Shown here: piece after piece, positions 52,481 to 60,743 of the stretch
How the letters are laid out: each line of letters opens with the position of its first letter
Position numbering within the stretch: position 1 is the first letter of the stretch
Source: Phytopseudomonas flavescens
Lineage (GTDB): Bacteria > Pseudomonadota > Gammaproteobacteria > Pseudomonadales > Pseudomonadaceae
Direction: 5' to 3'
Assembly (NCBI RefSeq): GCF_900100535.1
Contig: NZ_FNDG01000003.1
Coordinates: 248,001-312,000 of the forward strand
Length of the DNA stretch: 64,000 bases
The notes under the pieces: model-generated
Told to the model about the DNA's origin: nothing
Databases searched by the model: none
Seen by the model: only the letters and a program-made list of their open reading frames with translations
Made by a program: the position numbers and the translations under genes

Positions 52481-55400
52481 TCAGCTTTCTTCACTGTCGA
52501 GGAGAAGGTTTTCCAGGGCTTCGCGATAGTCGCCCGGCTCCTGCCAGAGACCGCGCTGCTGGGCTTCGAGCAGACGTTCGATGATGTCCTGCAGGGCACC
52601 GGGGTTATGCTGCTGGATGAAGTCGCGGGTGTCTCTGTCCATCAGGTAGGCGTCGGTGAGCAGGGCGTACTGGTGGTCGTCGACCAGCTCGCTGGTGGCG
52701 TCGAAGGCGAACAGGTAGTCGATGGTCGCGGCCAGCTCGAACGCCCCTTTGTAACCGTGGCGCTTCATGCCCTCGATCCACTTCGGGTTGGCCGCACGGG
52801 CGCGCACTACACGGGCCAACTCCTGCTTGAGGGTGCGGATACGCGGGGTATCGGGCTGGCTGTTGTCACCAAAGTAGCTGGCCACCCTGGCGCCCCGCAG
52901 GGTTTCCACCGCCGCCAGCATGCCGCCCTGAAACTGGTAATAGTCGTTGGAGTCGAGGAGGTCGTGTTCGCGATTGTCCTGGTTGTGCAGCACCGCCTGC
53001 AGATGCTCCAGGCGCTCGGCGAACTGGCCCCGTGCGGGCGTACCCTCGCTGCCTTTGCCGTAGGCGTAGCCGCCCCAGTTCAGGTACACCTCGGCAAGAT
53101 CCGCGCGGCTTTCCCAGAGACGTTCCTCGATGGCGTTCTGCACGCCGGCACCATAGGCGCCGGGCTTGGCGCCGAAGATCCGCCAACCGGCCTGACGCCG
53201 TGCCTCGCGCTCGTCCAGCCCACCATCCTGCAGCGCCAGGGCTTCCTGCCAGACGCGCGCGGACAGCGGGTTCATGTCCGGCGTCTCGTCCAGATCGGCA
53301 ACCGCCTGCACGGCATCATCGAACAGGCGGATCAGGTTGGCGAAGGCATCACGAAAGAACCCGGAGACCCTCAGGGTCACGTCGACACGCGGGCGGCCGA
53401 GCTGCTCCAGGGGCAGCACGTCGAAGCGCTCGACCCGCTGGCTACCCGCCTGCCACACCGGGCGCACGCCCATCAGGGCCATGGCCTGGGCGATATCATC
53501 GCCACCGGTACGCATGGTTGCGGTGCCCCACACCGACAGGCCGAGCTGGCGCAAGTGGTCACCTTCGTCCTGCAGGTGACGTTCGAGCAGGCGGTCGGCA
53601 GCCTGCACGCCGAGGCGCCAGGCCGTGGGCGTGGGCAGGTTGCGCACGTCCACGGAATAGAAATTGCGCCCGGTGGGCAGCACGTCGAGCCGCCCACGAC
53701 TCGGCGCGCCGCTGGGGCCGGAGGGCACGAAGCGGCCCTCCAGCGCATCGAGCAGGCCATGCATCTCGGCATCGCCACAGGCGTCCAGCAGCGGCGCGAT
53801 ATGGCTGCGCAGGCTGTGCAGCACTGCGTCACTGCTCGGGCCGACGGATTGCTCACCCTCGATCAGCCGTAACCCCAGCAGCTCCAGGCGCTCACGGGTA
53901 TCGCCCAGAGTGCGCCAGGGCTCATCGCTCAGATCAGCCAAAATCTCCGGGCGCGGGCCCGTCCACGACGCGGCCATATCGCAATCGAGGGGGTCGAAGT
54001 CCAGCGCCAGGTCATGGGCCAGGGCACGCAGCAGGCTGGCATTGCCGCCCTGGCCATCGCCGCGAGGGATGCGCAGCAAGGCCAGCAGGGTGTCGCGGCG
54101 CAGCGTGCCGGCCGGGGATTCGCCGAACACATGCAGGCCGTCGCGAATCTGCGATTCCTTGAGGTCGCACAGGTAGGCATCGAGTTGCGGCAACCAGCTG
54201 GCGGGGTCATCGTTGAGCTGCAAGCCCAGCTCACGATCGAGGCTGGCCTCGCGGACCTTGTGCAGGATCTCGCCACGCAGCTCGCCGGCGCGGCGCAGAT
54301 CGAGCTGGCTGGCGTCGTAGTACTCGTCGGCCAGACGCTCCAGATCGCGCAGCGGGCCGTAGCTCTCGGCGCGGGTCAGCGGCGGCATCAGGTGGTCGAT
54401 GATCACCGCCTGTGTGCGGCGCTTGGCCTGGGCACCTTCGCCGGGATCGTTGACGATGAAGGGGTAGATGTTCGGCAGGGCACCGAGGATCAAAGTCGGC
54501 CAGCAGCTTTCGGACAGGCCGACGCTCTTGCCCGGCAGCCACTCCAGGTTGCCGTGCTTGCCGACATGGATCACCGCCTGGGCAGCGAACACCTGGCGCA
54601 TCCAGCAATAGAAGGCCAGGTAGCCATGGGGTGGCACCAGATCGGGGTCGTGATAGACCGCCGCCGCATCCACCTGATAACCGCGCGCCGGCTGGATGCC
54701 GACGAAGGTCAGGCCGAAACGCAGGCCGGCGATCATCAGCCGCCCCTCACGGAACATCGGGTCGTTTTCCGCTGCGCCCCAGCGCTCCAGCACCGCCTGG
54801 CGATTGGCCTCGGGCAAGGCTGCGAAGAACTGCTGGTAGGCGTCCAGGGCCAGGCTTTGCGCACAGGGCCGCAGGTCGAGGTTGTCGAGATCGTTGGTCA
54901 CGCCACCGAGCAACTGATTGATCAGCGCGGTGCCGCTGTCCGGCAACGCCTCTACCGGATACCCCCGCTGCTGCAAGGCTTGGAGGATCTTCAGGGCCGC
55001 CGCCGGGGTGTCCAGGCCGACACCGTTGCCGATGCGCCCGTCGCGGGTCGGGTAGTTGGCCAGTACCAGGGCGACGCGCTTATGCGCGGCCGGCGTGCGC
55101 TGCAGCTCGCACCAGCGCCGCGCCAGTTCGGCGACGAAATCCATGCCGGGCAGGTGCACGCGGTAGCAGACCACATCGCTCTGGCTGCGCTCGCTGTGCC
55201 AGGCCAGGCCCTTGAAACTGATCGGCCGGGTGATCAACCGGCCGTCCAGCTCCGGCAACGCGATATGCATGGCCAGGTCACGGGGGCCGAGGCCCTGGGC
55301 GTTGCCTTGCCATTGTTCTTCGCTGTCCAGCGCGCACAGCGCCTGCAACACCGGCACGTCGCGGCGAAACGGCCTGGCCTGGGGCGACTCCGGGTTGGAT

Positions 55401-56209
55401 TGCGCGAAACCGGTGGTGTTGAGGATCACGCTCGCGCCGGCTTCGTCCAGCCAGTCCTCGACCTGCGCCAGGCAGGCCGCTTCCTTGAGGCTGGCCACGG
55501 CGATGGGCAACGGATTGAGGCCCTGGGCCTGCAGCCGCTGGCAGAAGGTGTCGACGAAGGCGGTGTTGGCGGCCTGCACATGGGTGCGATAGAACAGCAG
55601 CGCGGCAACGGGCGCATCCGGCTGCCAGCTGGCACGCCAATCCTGCAGCGACGCATTACCCAGGTGCGGGTGATACAGGCCGACCCGCGGTAGCGCTCGG
55701 GGAGGCTGGCTGCCGTAATGCCGGCCGAGATAGCGGTCAGCGATGCAATGGAAAAACTGCCGCGCGTTATCCACACCGCCCTGACGCAGGTATTGCCAGA
55801 GCTGCTCGGCGTCTTCGCCGGCGACGTTGCCCAGGCCGGTCAACTCCGGATCGGGGCTGTCGTCGCCAGGTACCAGAATCAGCGTCTTGCCCTGCCCCGC
55901 CAGCTCCACCAGCCGCTGGATGCCATAGCGCCAGTAACTGACACCGCCATGCACGGAAATCAGGATGACCCTGGCGTGCTGCAGGACCTGCTCGACGTAG
56001 AGGTCCACCGAGGCGTTGTTACTCAGCTGCGCCGGGCTGGCCAGGCGCAGGCTGGGGTAATCCTCGGGCAGATGACGGGCGACCTCGGCCAGCAGCGACA
56101 GGTGCGAATCACCGGTGCACAGCACCACCAGCTCGGCGGGGGTCTGGCCGAGGTCGGCGATGCTGTCGGCCGGCAGCGACTGGCCGGGCTGGGTGCGCAG
56201 GAGGTGCAT
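52481..56209 (-). CDS. cobN: Cobaltochelatase subunit CobN
   Basis: 1242-residue large subunit that binds hydrogenobyrinic acid a,c-diamide and inserts cobalt in the aerobic cobalamin pathway. Typical CobN features: SVHGGVSYWRYGIQRL, GRIGNGVGLDTPAAALKIL, DPDLVPPHGYLAFYCWMRQVF, HVGKHGNLEWLPGKSVGLSESCWP, YPFIVNDPGEGAQAKRRTQAV and the C-terminal GYKGAFELAATIDYLFAFDATS. Full length. It lies 73 bases behind cobW, separated by a REP hairpin, and is controlled by the cobalamin riboswitch upstream of cobW. It needs an ATPase partner; the ChlI and VWA proteins nearby are the likely ones. Confidence 0.97.
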   Translation of the reverse strand: MHLLRTQPGQSLPADSIADLGQTPAELVVLCTGDSHLSLLAEVARHLPEDYPSLRLASPAQLSNNASVDLYVEQVLQHARVILISVHGGVSYWRYGIQRLVELAGQGKTLILVPGDDSPDPELTGLGNVAGEDAEQLWQYLRQGGVDNARQFFHCIADRYLGRHYGSQPPRALPRVGLYHPHLGNASLQDWRASWQPDAPVAALLFYRTHVQAANTAFVDTFCQRLQAQGLNPLPIAVASLKEAACLAQVEDWLDEAGASVILNTTGFAQSNPESPQARPFRRDVPVLQALCALDSEEQWQGNAQGLGPRDLAMHIALPELDGRLITRPISFKGLAWHSERSQSDVVCYRVHLPGMDFVAELARRWCELQRTPAAHKRVALVLANYPTRDGRIGNGVGLDTPAAALKILQALQQRGYPVEALPDSGTALINQLLGGVTNDLDNLDLRPCAQSLALDAYQQFFAALPEANRQAVLERWGAAENDPMFREGRLMIAGLRFGLTFVGIQPARGYQVDAAAVYHDPDLVPPHGYLAFYCWMRQVFAAQAVIHVGKHGNLEWLPGKSVGLSESCWPTLILGALPNIYPFIVNDPGEGAQAKRRTQAVIIDHLMPPLTRAESYGPLRDLERLADEYYDASQLDLRRAGELRGEILHKVREASLDRELGLQLNDDPASWLPQLDAYLCDLKESQIRDGLHVFGESPAGTLRRDTLLALLRIPRGDGQGGNASLLRALAHDLALDFDPLDCDMAASWTGPRPEILADLSDEPWRTLGDTRERLELLGLRLIEGEQSVGPSSDAVLHSLRSHIAPLLDACGDAEMHGLLDALEGRFVPSGPSGAPSRGRLDVLPTGRNFYSVDVRNLPTPTAWRLGVQAADRLLERHLQDEGDHLRQLGLSVWGTATMRTGGDDIAQAMALMGVRPVWQAGSQRVERFDVLPLEQLGRPRVDVTLRVSGFFRDAFANLIRLFDDAVQAVADLDETPDMNPLSARVWQEALALQDGGLDEREARRQAGWRIFGAKPGAYGAGVQNAIEERLWESRADLAEVYLNWGGYAYGKGSEGTPARGQFAERLEHLQAVLHNQDNREHDLLDSNDYYQFQGGMLAAVETLRGARVASYFGDNSQPDTPRIRTLKQELARVVRARAANPKWIEGMKRHGYKGAFELAATIDYLFAFDATSELVDDHQYALLTDAYLMDRDTRDFIQQHNPGALQDIIERLLEAQQRGLWQEPGDYREALENLLLDSEES

Positions 56210-56224
56210 ATTCTCGCCTAAGGC

Positions 56225-56277
56225 ATCGCCCGCAAGCGGGCTCCTACGCGAACCGCAGGAGCCCGCTTGCGGGCGAT
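56225..56277. repeat. REP-like palindrome between cobW and cobN
   Basis: A 21-bp perfect inverted repeat (56225-56245 / 56257-56277) with an 11-base loop, built on ATCGCCCGCAAGCGGGCTCC, a very common Pseudomonas REP sequence. It is within an operon, so it may limit cobN expression relative to cobW. Confidence 0.85.
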
Positions 56278-56282
56278 CATGG

Positions 56283-57332
56283 TTATACCAGAGCCGCTTT
56301 CAGCTCAGCCGCGATGGCCGTGTGGTCGAGCGCCTGGCCGATCACGATGAGGCGGGTAACCCGCGCCTCATCGGCCTTCCAGGCACGATCGAAATGCTTG
56401 TCGAAACGCAGGCCGACCCCTTGCAGAAGCAGACGCATGGGTTTGTTCGGCACGGCGACGAAGCCCTTGATGCGCAGAATGCCGTGTTTGGCGACGACGT
56501 CCTTCAACGCGGCCAGCAGGCGGGCTTCATCGGCTTCCGGTAGTTCCACGTGGAACGAGTCGAATTCGTCGTGATCGTGATCGTCGCCTTCATCGTCATG
56601 GTGGGTGCGACGGCCTTCGATATGCAGCTCGGTCTCGCTGTTCAGGCCCAGCAGCACATTGAGCGGCAGGGAACCGCCATGGGCTTCGACCACCTTGACC
56701 GCTGGCGGCAGCTCTTCGCTGACCTCAGCGCGCACCGCTGCCAGCGCCTCGGCATCAAGCAGATCGGCCTTGTTGAGGATCACCAGATCGGCGCTCGCCA
56801 GCTGGTCGGCGAACAGTTCGTGCAGGGGCGACTCATGATCGAGGTTGGGGTCGAGCTTGCGCTGGGCGTCGACCTGATCGGGGAAGGCAGCGAAGGTGCC
56901 TGCGCCCACCGCCGGGCTGTCGACCACGGTGATCACCGCATCCACGGTGCAGGCGTTGCGGATTTCCGGCCAGTTGAACGCCTGGACCAGCGGCTTGGGC
57001 AGGGCCAGGCCGCTGGTTTCGATCAGGATATGGTCGAGGTCGCCGCGACGCTCCACCAGTTCGCGCATCACCGGGAAGAACTCTTCCTGCACGGTGCAGC
57101 ACAGACAGCCGTTGGCCAGTTCGAAAACCCGGCCGTTGGCTTCTTCCTCGCTGCAGCCGATGGAGCATTGTTTGAGGATCTCACCGTCGATACCCAGTTC
57201 GCCGAACTCGTTGACGATCACCGCGATACGGCGACCCTCGGCATTTTCCAGCATATGGCGCAGCAAGGTGGTCTTACCGGCACCGAGGAAGCCGGTGACG
57301 ATGGTGACGGGAAGTTTGGCGAGCGTTTTCAT
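56283..57332 (-). CDS. cobW: CobW GTPase, cobalt chaperone-like
   Basis: 349-residue G3E-family P-loop GTPase: Walker A GFLGAGKTTLL, the metal-binding CLCC motif in LANGCLCCTVQEEF, GTP-specific NKAD, SGLALPKP (switch region). A histidine/aspartate-rich insertion (about 240-258, HHDDEGDDHDHDEFDSFH) probably buffers metal ions. It is thought to deliver cobalt to CobN, the next gene. The start at 57332 (MKTLAKLPVTIV) follows family length; the in-frame extension to 57410 lies in the riboswitch leader. Confidence 0.95.
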   Translation of the reverse strand: MKTLAKLPVTIVTGFLGAGKTTLLRHMLENAEGRRIAVIVNEFGELGIDGEILKQCSIGCSEEEANGRVFELANGCLCCTVQEEFFPVMRELVERRGDLDHILIETSGLALPKPLVQAFNWPEIRNACTVDAVITVVDSPAVGAGTFAAFPDQVDAQRKLDPNLDHESPLHELFADQLASADLVILNKADLLDAEALAAVRAEVSEELPPAVKVVEAHGGSLPLNVLLGLNSETELHIEGRRTHHDDEGDDHDHDEFDSFHVELPEADEARLLAALKDVVAKHGILRIKGFVAVPNKPMRLLLQGVGLRFDKHFDRAWKADEARVTRLIVIGQALDHTAIAAELKAALV

Positions 57333-57442
57333 GGAGGCCCCTGGCGTATGCAGAAACGGCGAGCGGGCAATAGGATGGCAGGCGCCAGCCGAGGCTGGCG
57401 AAGGCATCACCGGATCACCCCGCCCGGTTGTCGAAAGCGTTA

Positions 57443-57597
57443 TCGAGGCAGGTCTCCTGGCTCACAGGTCATGACGCATAGCCGGCCTTCCCGGTTGCCC
57501 AGTGGCGGTTGGCGATGCGCTCGCTGCTTACAGTTGCGGGGGCAGCCACGGCTTGCCGTGTTCCCTCTTAGCCCCATGCCGATGCATGAGGAACCTC
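57443..57597 (-). ncRNA. Cobalamin riboswitch upstream of cobW-cobN
   Basis: Read on the minus strand: GAGGTTCC near the 5' end, then GGCTAAGAGGGAACACGG, CTGCCCCCGCAACTGTAAGC (the conserved B12-box core), GCCACTGGG...GGGAAGGCCGG and the closing GAGCCAGGAGACCTGCC. This is the usual order of the adenosylcobalamin-type element. It sits 111-265 bases upstream of the cobW start and should switch off cobW-cobN when cobalamin is plentiful. Confidence 0.93.
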
Positions 57598-57642
57598 GAA
57601 GAACGCAAGGCTACGCAGACCCTGGGACACGGTCAATCGCTA

Positions 57643-57921
57643 GGGTCTGTGGACGTTTCAGTGCGAACCGCGTTGCTGCGAGAAATCACGCAAGGCCGGG
57701 CGGCGATCCGCTAGGCGGACGACGCCGGGAATGGCATTCCCTTTTCAAGTCCTCCAACAACGCGTGGCGGCGATTTCCCGCGCAACCCGTAGGGCCGGGC
57801 CAGTTTTAGTGCGATGCTGCGTTTCTCGGTGACTCATTTAGCTAACTAAACTTCGCACCTCGTGCCTTGCCTCGCGCTAAAGCTGGCTCCGGCGCGGTCG
57901 TGCTGAAACGTCCACATACCC
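57643..57921. mobile_element. 279-bp MITE-like element between two riboswitches
   Basis: Terminal inverted repeats: GGGTCTGTGGACGTTTCAG at the left and, on the other strand, GGGTATGTGGACGTTTCAG at the right (18 of 19 match). The interior is non-coding and partly palindromic. No clear target duplication. It occupies the whole space between the divergent cobW and cbtB leaders, so promoters of one or both may be inside it or at its edges. Confidence 0.75.
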
Positions 57922-57978
57922 TTAACCCGTAACATATTGACGCATCTGTCGCTTCATGGTGTTCTTGCGCGGTTGTTT

Positions 57979-58150
57979 CAGGTGTCTCGCGCCGTCGTGC
58001 GTGAGGTGAAACGGGAAGCCGGTTCGAGTCCGGCGCTGCCCCCGCAACGGTAAGCGACTGTCAGGATCGTGTTGGCCACTGTGCGAGCGCATGGGAAGGC
58101 CGATCCTTATCACTGCCCCAGTGATCATCGTGAGCCCGGAGACCGGCCTG
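57979..58150 (+). ncRNA. Cobalamin riboswitch upstream of cbtB-cbtA
   Basis: CAGGTGTC at the 5' end, GTGAAACGGGAAGCCGGT, CGCTGCCCCCGCAACGGTAAGC (B12-box core), GGCCACTGTG...ATGGGAAGGCCG and the closing GAGCCCGGAGACCGGCCTG. All conserved blocks are in order. It ends about 110 bases before the cbtB start and should repress the cobalt-uptake genes cbtBA, and through coupling cobE, at high cobalamin. Confidence 0.93.
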
Positions 58151-58262
58151 AATCCTTCGTTTGGCAACCCGCGGTGGGCGGGCACGCGCCGATAGCTGCC
58201 CTTGTGCGGGTGGGCTCGCTGCGTCCCTGTGCACCGTCTACCTCACCAAGAAGGTCACGATC

Positions 58263-58448
58263 ATGCCCAGCAGCGTCCTGTCGTCCGCCACGCCGTCCTC
58301 CCTTTCCCTGTCCCAGCGCATCGTGCTGGCCATCGGTAGTTGCCTGCTCGGCAGCCTGCTGATCTTCTTCGCCGGCTTTTCCCACGTCGAAGCCCTGCAC
58401 AATGCCGCCCACGATACCCGGCACAGCGCCGCGTTCCCGTGCCACTGA
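58263..58448 (+). CDS. cbtB: Cobalt transporter small subunit CbtB
   Basis: 61-residue protein with one membrane helix (RIVLAIGSCLLGSLLIFFAGF) followed by the CbtB signature SHVEALHNAAHDTRHSAAFPCH, rich in histidines that should bind cobalt. It is placed directly behind a cobalamin riboswitch and 10 bases before cbtA, the usual CbtAB arrangement. The 34-residue upstream extension reads into the riboswitch and is not used. Confidence 0.93.
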   Translation: MPSSVLSSATPSSLSLSQRIVLAIGSCLLGSLLIFFAGFSHVEALHNAAHDTRHSAAFPCH

Positions 58449-58458
58449 GGACGCCAGG

Positions 58459-59160
58459 ATGATCAAGCGCATCGCCCGGACCGCAGGCTTCGCCGGCCTG
58501 CTCGCCGCCATCGTGCTGACCTTGCTGCAGAGCCTGTGGGTCACCCCGCTGATCCTGCATGCCGAGACGTTCGAAGTCGCCGAGCCCGCTTCCGCTGTCG
58601 AACACAGCCACGATACCGCCAGCGCCGCTGGCGACCATAGTCACGACGTTGAAGCCTGGGCACCGCAAGACGGCTGGCAACGGCTGTTATCCACAGGCTT
58701 GAGCAACCTGGTGGTGGGCGTTGGCTTCGCACTGATGCTGGCCGGCCTGTTCGTCCTGCGCGCACCCGAGAAAACCTGGCAGGGCCTGCTCTGGGGGCTG
58801 GCCGGTTTCGCCACCTTCGTGCTCGCGCCCTCGGCCGGTCTGCCGCCGGAACTGCCGGGTACCGCCGCGGCCGATCTGCTGCTGCGCCAGTACTGGTGGA
58901 TCGGCACCGCTGCTTCGACCGCCGCAGGCCTGGCGCTGCTGGCCTTCGGCAGCAACTGGATGCTGCGCATCCTTGGCCTGCTGATCCTGGCGCTGCCCCA
59001 TCTGATTGGCGCGCCGCAGCCCGAGGTGCATGAAAGCCTGGCACCCGAAGCGCTGGAGCATGAGTTCATCCTCGCCTCGCTGCTCACCAACGCGGCTTTC
59101 TGGGTTGCCCTGGGGCTGGCTGCCGCCTGGTTCCATGGCCGCACTCGACACGCAGAATGA
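58459..59160 (+). CDS. cbtA: Cobalt transporter membrane subunit CbtA
   Basis: 233-residue membrane protein with five to six helices (FAGLLAAIVLTLLQSLWV, LVVGVGFALMLAGLFVL, LLWGLAGFATFVLAPSAGL). The CbtA His-rich loop (EHSHDTASAAGDHSHDVEAW, about residues 50-70) lies between helices 1 and 2, and PSAGLPPELPG is conserved. The start at 58459 has AGGA just ahead (very short spacing, so probably coupled to cbtB). It overlaps cobE by 4 bases. Confidence 0.93.
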   Translation: MIKRIARTAGFAGLLAAIVLTLLQSLWVTPLILHAETFEVAEPASAVEHSHDTASAAGDHSHDVEAWAPQDGWQRLLSTGLSNLVVGVGFALMLAGLFVLRAPEKTWQGLLWGLAGFATFVLAPSAGLPPELPGTAAADLLLRQYWWIGTAASTAAGLALLAFGSNWMLRILGLLILALPHLIGAPQPEVHESLAPEALEHEFILASLLTNAAFWVALGLAAAWFHGRTRHAE

Positions 59161-59564
59161 ACGAGCGCCCGACCCTCGTCGCCGGCCTGGGTTGCCGGCG
59201 CGGGTGTTCGCTGAGCGAGCTGCTGGCCTTGCTCGACAATACGCTGGCCGAGCATGGCGCGAGCACTGCCGAGCTGACGGCCCTGGCCAGCAGCGACCAC
59301 AAGGCTGACGAGCCCGGGTTGCTGCAGTTGGCCGAGCACCTGGGCCTGCGCATCAGCTTCCTGCCCGCCGAGGTGCTGACCGGTTACCATGAACGCCTGA
59401 GCCAGACCTCGGCCATCGCCCTGCGTGTCACCGGCAGCCAGGGGGTTGCCGAAGCCAGCGCCCTGGCTCTGGCCGAACGCATGAACAATCGACCCGCTCG
59501 CCTGTGGATAACCAAGCGCAAGAGCGCCGCTGTCACGCTGGCCGTTGCCCGCAGCGATCCGTAG
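59157..59564 (+). CDS. cobE: Cobalamin biosynthesis protein CobE (CbiG C-terminal type)
   Basis: 135-residue protein equal to the C-terminal domain of CbiG: VAGLGCRRGCSLSELLALLD, TALASSDHKADEPGLLQLAE, GSQGVAEASALALA. In aerobic producers CobE assists ring contraction steps. It overlaps cbtA as ATGA, so it belongs to the riboswitch-controlled cbtBA transcript. Its stop codon TAG (59562-59564) is formed by the first bases of a GTAGGGTGGA palindrome. Confidence 0.9.
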   Translation: MNERPTLVAGLGCRRGCSLSELLALLDNTLAEHGASTAELTALASSDHKADEPGLLQLAEHLGLRISFLPAEVLTGYHERLSQTSAIALRVTGSQGVAEASALALAERMNNRPARLWITKRKSAAVTLAVARSDP

Positions 59565-59678
59565 GGTGGATCGGGACGCGTAGTCCACGCTTTCTCGATC
59601 CACGGGATGGCGATCCCCCGCCGAGCGACCGGATAAGCCGAACAACAGGGTGGAAGAGAAAAGCGTCTTCCACCCTAC
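59561..59678. repeat. GTAGGGTGGA-family palindromic repeat, copy D
   Basis: Starts GTAGGGTGGATCGGGACGCG and ends TTCCACCCTAC, with an internal CGATCC and a second GGGTGGAAG/CTTCCACCC hairpin (59649-59657 / 59668-59676). It lies in the 127-base gap between cobE and cobM and includes the cobE stop codon. Confidence 0.75.
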
Positions 59679-59691
59679 ACCCAGGATTCGC

Positions 59692-60465
59692 ATGACCGTC
59701 TATTTCATCGGCGCCGGCCCCGGCGACCCCGAGCTGATCACCGTCAAGGGCCAACGCCTGATCCACAGCTGCCCGGTCATCCTCTATGCCGGTTCCCTGG
59801 TACCGGAGGCCGTGCTCGAGGGTCACCGGGCCAGGCAGGTGGTCAACACCGCCGAATTGCACCTCGATGAAATCGTCTCGCTGCTGCGCGCCGCCGACGG
59901 GCGCGGCGAGGACGTGGCACGGGTGCATTCGGGTGATCCATCGCTGTACGGCGCCATCGGTGAACAGATTCGCCACCTGCGCGCGCTGGGCATCCCCTTC
60001 GAGATCATCCCCGGGGTCACCGCCACGGCAGCCTGTGCCGCGCTGCTGGAAAGCGAGCTGACCCTGCCGGATGTTTCCCAGACGGTGATCCTCACCCGCT
60101 ATGCCAGCAAATCACCGATGCCCGACGGCGAGCAGTTGCATGAGCTGGCCCGTCACGGCGCGACCATGGCCATCCACCTGAGCGTGCAGCACCTGGCGAA
60201 GATCGTCGGCGACCTGCTGCCGCACTATGGCGCCAGTTGCCCGATCGCGGTGGTGCACCGCGCCAGCTGGCCGGATCAGGACTGGGTGCTCGGCACCCTC
60301 GCCGATATCGAGGGCAAAGTCAGTGCCAAGGGCTTTCGACGTACCGCGCTGATTCTGGTCGGCAGGGTGCTGGGCGCCGAGGACTTCGCCGATTCGGCGC
60401 TGTACCACGAGCGCCATCGCCACCTGTTCAGGGCAGGCGTTGCAGACGATACAGACTCTCGCTGA
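59692..60465 (+). CDS. cobM: Precorrin-4 C11-methyltransferase CobM
   Basis: 257-residue SAM-dependent tetrapyrrole methylase: VYFIGAGPGDPELITVKGQRL (SAM-binding loop), VLYAGSLVP-like VILYAGSLVP, RVHSGDPSLYGAI, PGVTATAACAALLESELTLPDVSQTVILTR. It methylates C11 of precorrin-4 in the aerobic cobalamin pathway. The start at 59692 (MTVYFIG) excludes a 14-residue extension inside the upstream repeat. The 3' end overlaps a convergent small gene by 38 bases. Confidence 0.96.
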   Translation: MTVYFIGAGPGDPELITVKGQRLIHSCPVILYAGSLVPEAVLEGHRARQVVNTAELHLDEIVSLLRAADGRGEDVARVHSGDPSLYGAIGEQIRHLRALGIPFEIIPGVTATAACAALLESELTLPDVSQTVILTRYASKSPMPDGEQLHELARHGATMAIHLSVQHLAKIVGDLLPHYGASCPIAVVHRASWPDQDWVLGTLADIEGKVSAKGFRRTALILVGRVLGAEDFADSALYHERHRHLFRAGVADDTDSR

Positions 60466-60742
60466 GCTTGCCGCGATTGTCGGCGATGGCGATTCGTGCG
60501 CCCTGCCGAGCGAGACGCGTATTGAGATCACTGGCATACAGGCAGCGCAGAAAGCTCGGGTAATCGCCTGCGGGCTGGCTGGCCGCCCGGGCAGCCAGCC
60601 AGGCATGCAGCGCCGGCAGATGAAAGCTCCAGCCCTCCTCGTCGCAGTCGAAGCCGGCGGCGCGCAGTTGCGCGATCAGTTGCCGATCACCACGCAGCAC
60701 CCCTTCGCAACAGCCATACAGATCGTCCAGCCACTCGCTCAT
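60428..60742 (-). CDS. Small protein of unknown function downstream of the PAS kinase
   Basis: 104 residues with no recognised domain or signal; it looks helical (MSEWLDDLYGCCEGVLRGDRQLIAQLRAAGF, LHAWLAARAASQPAGDYPSFLRCLYASDLNTRLARQGARIAIADNRGKL). Its ATG lies one base after the kinase stop, so it is cotranscribed and probably translationally coupled. It overlaps cobM tail to tail by 38 bases. A role with the kinase is likely but unknown. Confidence 0.72.
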   Translation of the reverse strand: MSEWLDDLYGCCEGVLRGDRQLIAQLRAAGFDCDEEGWSFHLPALHAWLAARAASQPAGDYPSFLRCLYASDLNTRLARQGARIAIADNRGKLSESLYRLQRLP

Positions 60743-60743
60743 A

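Noticed and set aside
57333..57410. N-terminal extension of CobW
   Set aside because: It would translate leader sequence downstream of the riboswitch; CobW family proteins start just before the TIVTGFLGAGKTT motif.
58005..58045. GGTTCGAGTCCGG looks like a tRNA T-loop
   Set aside because: It lies inside the conserved core of the cobalamin riboswitch (just before CTGCCCCCGCAACGG); no acceptor stem, anticodon arm or CCA fits around it.
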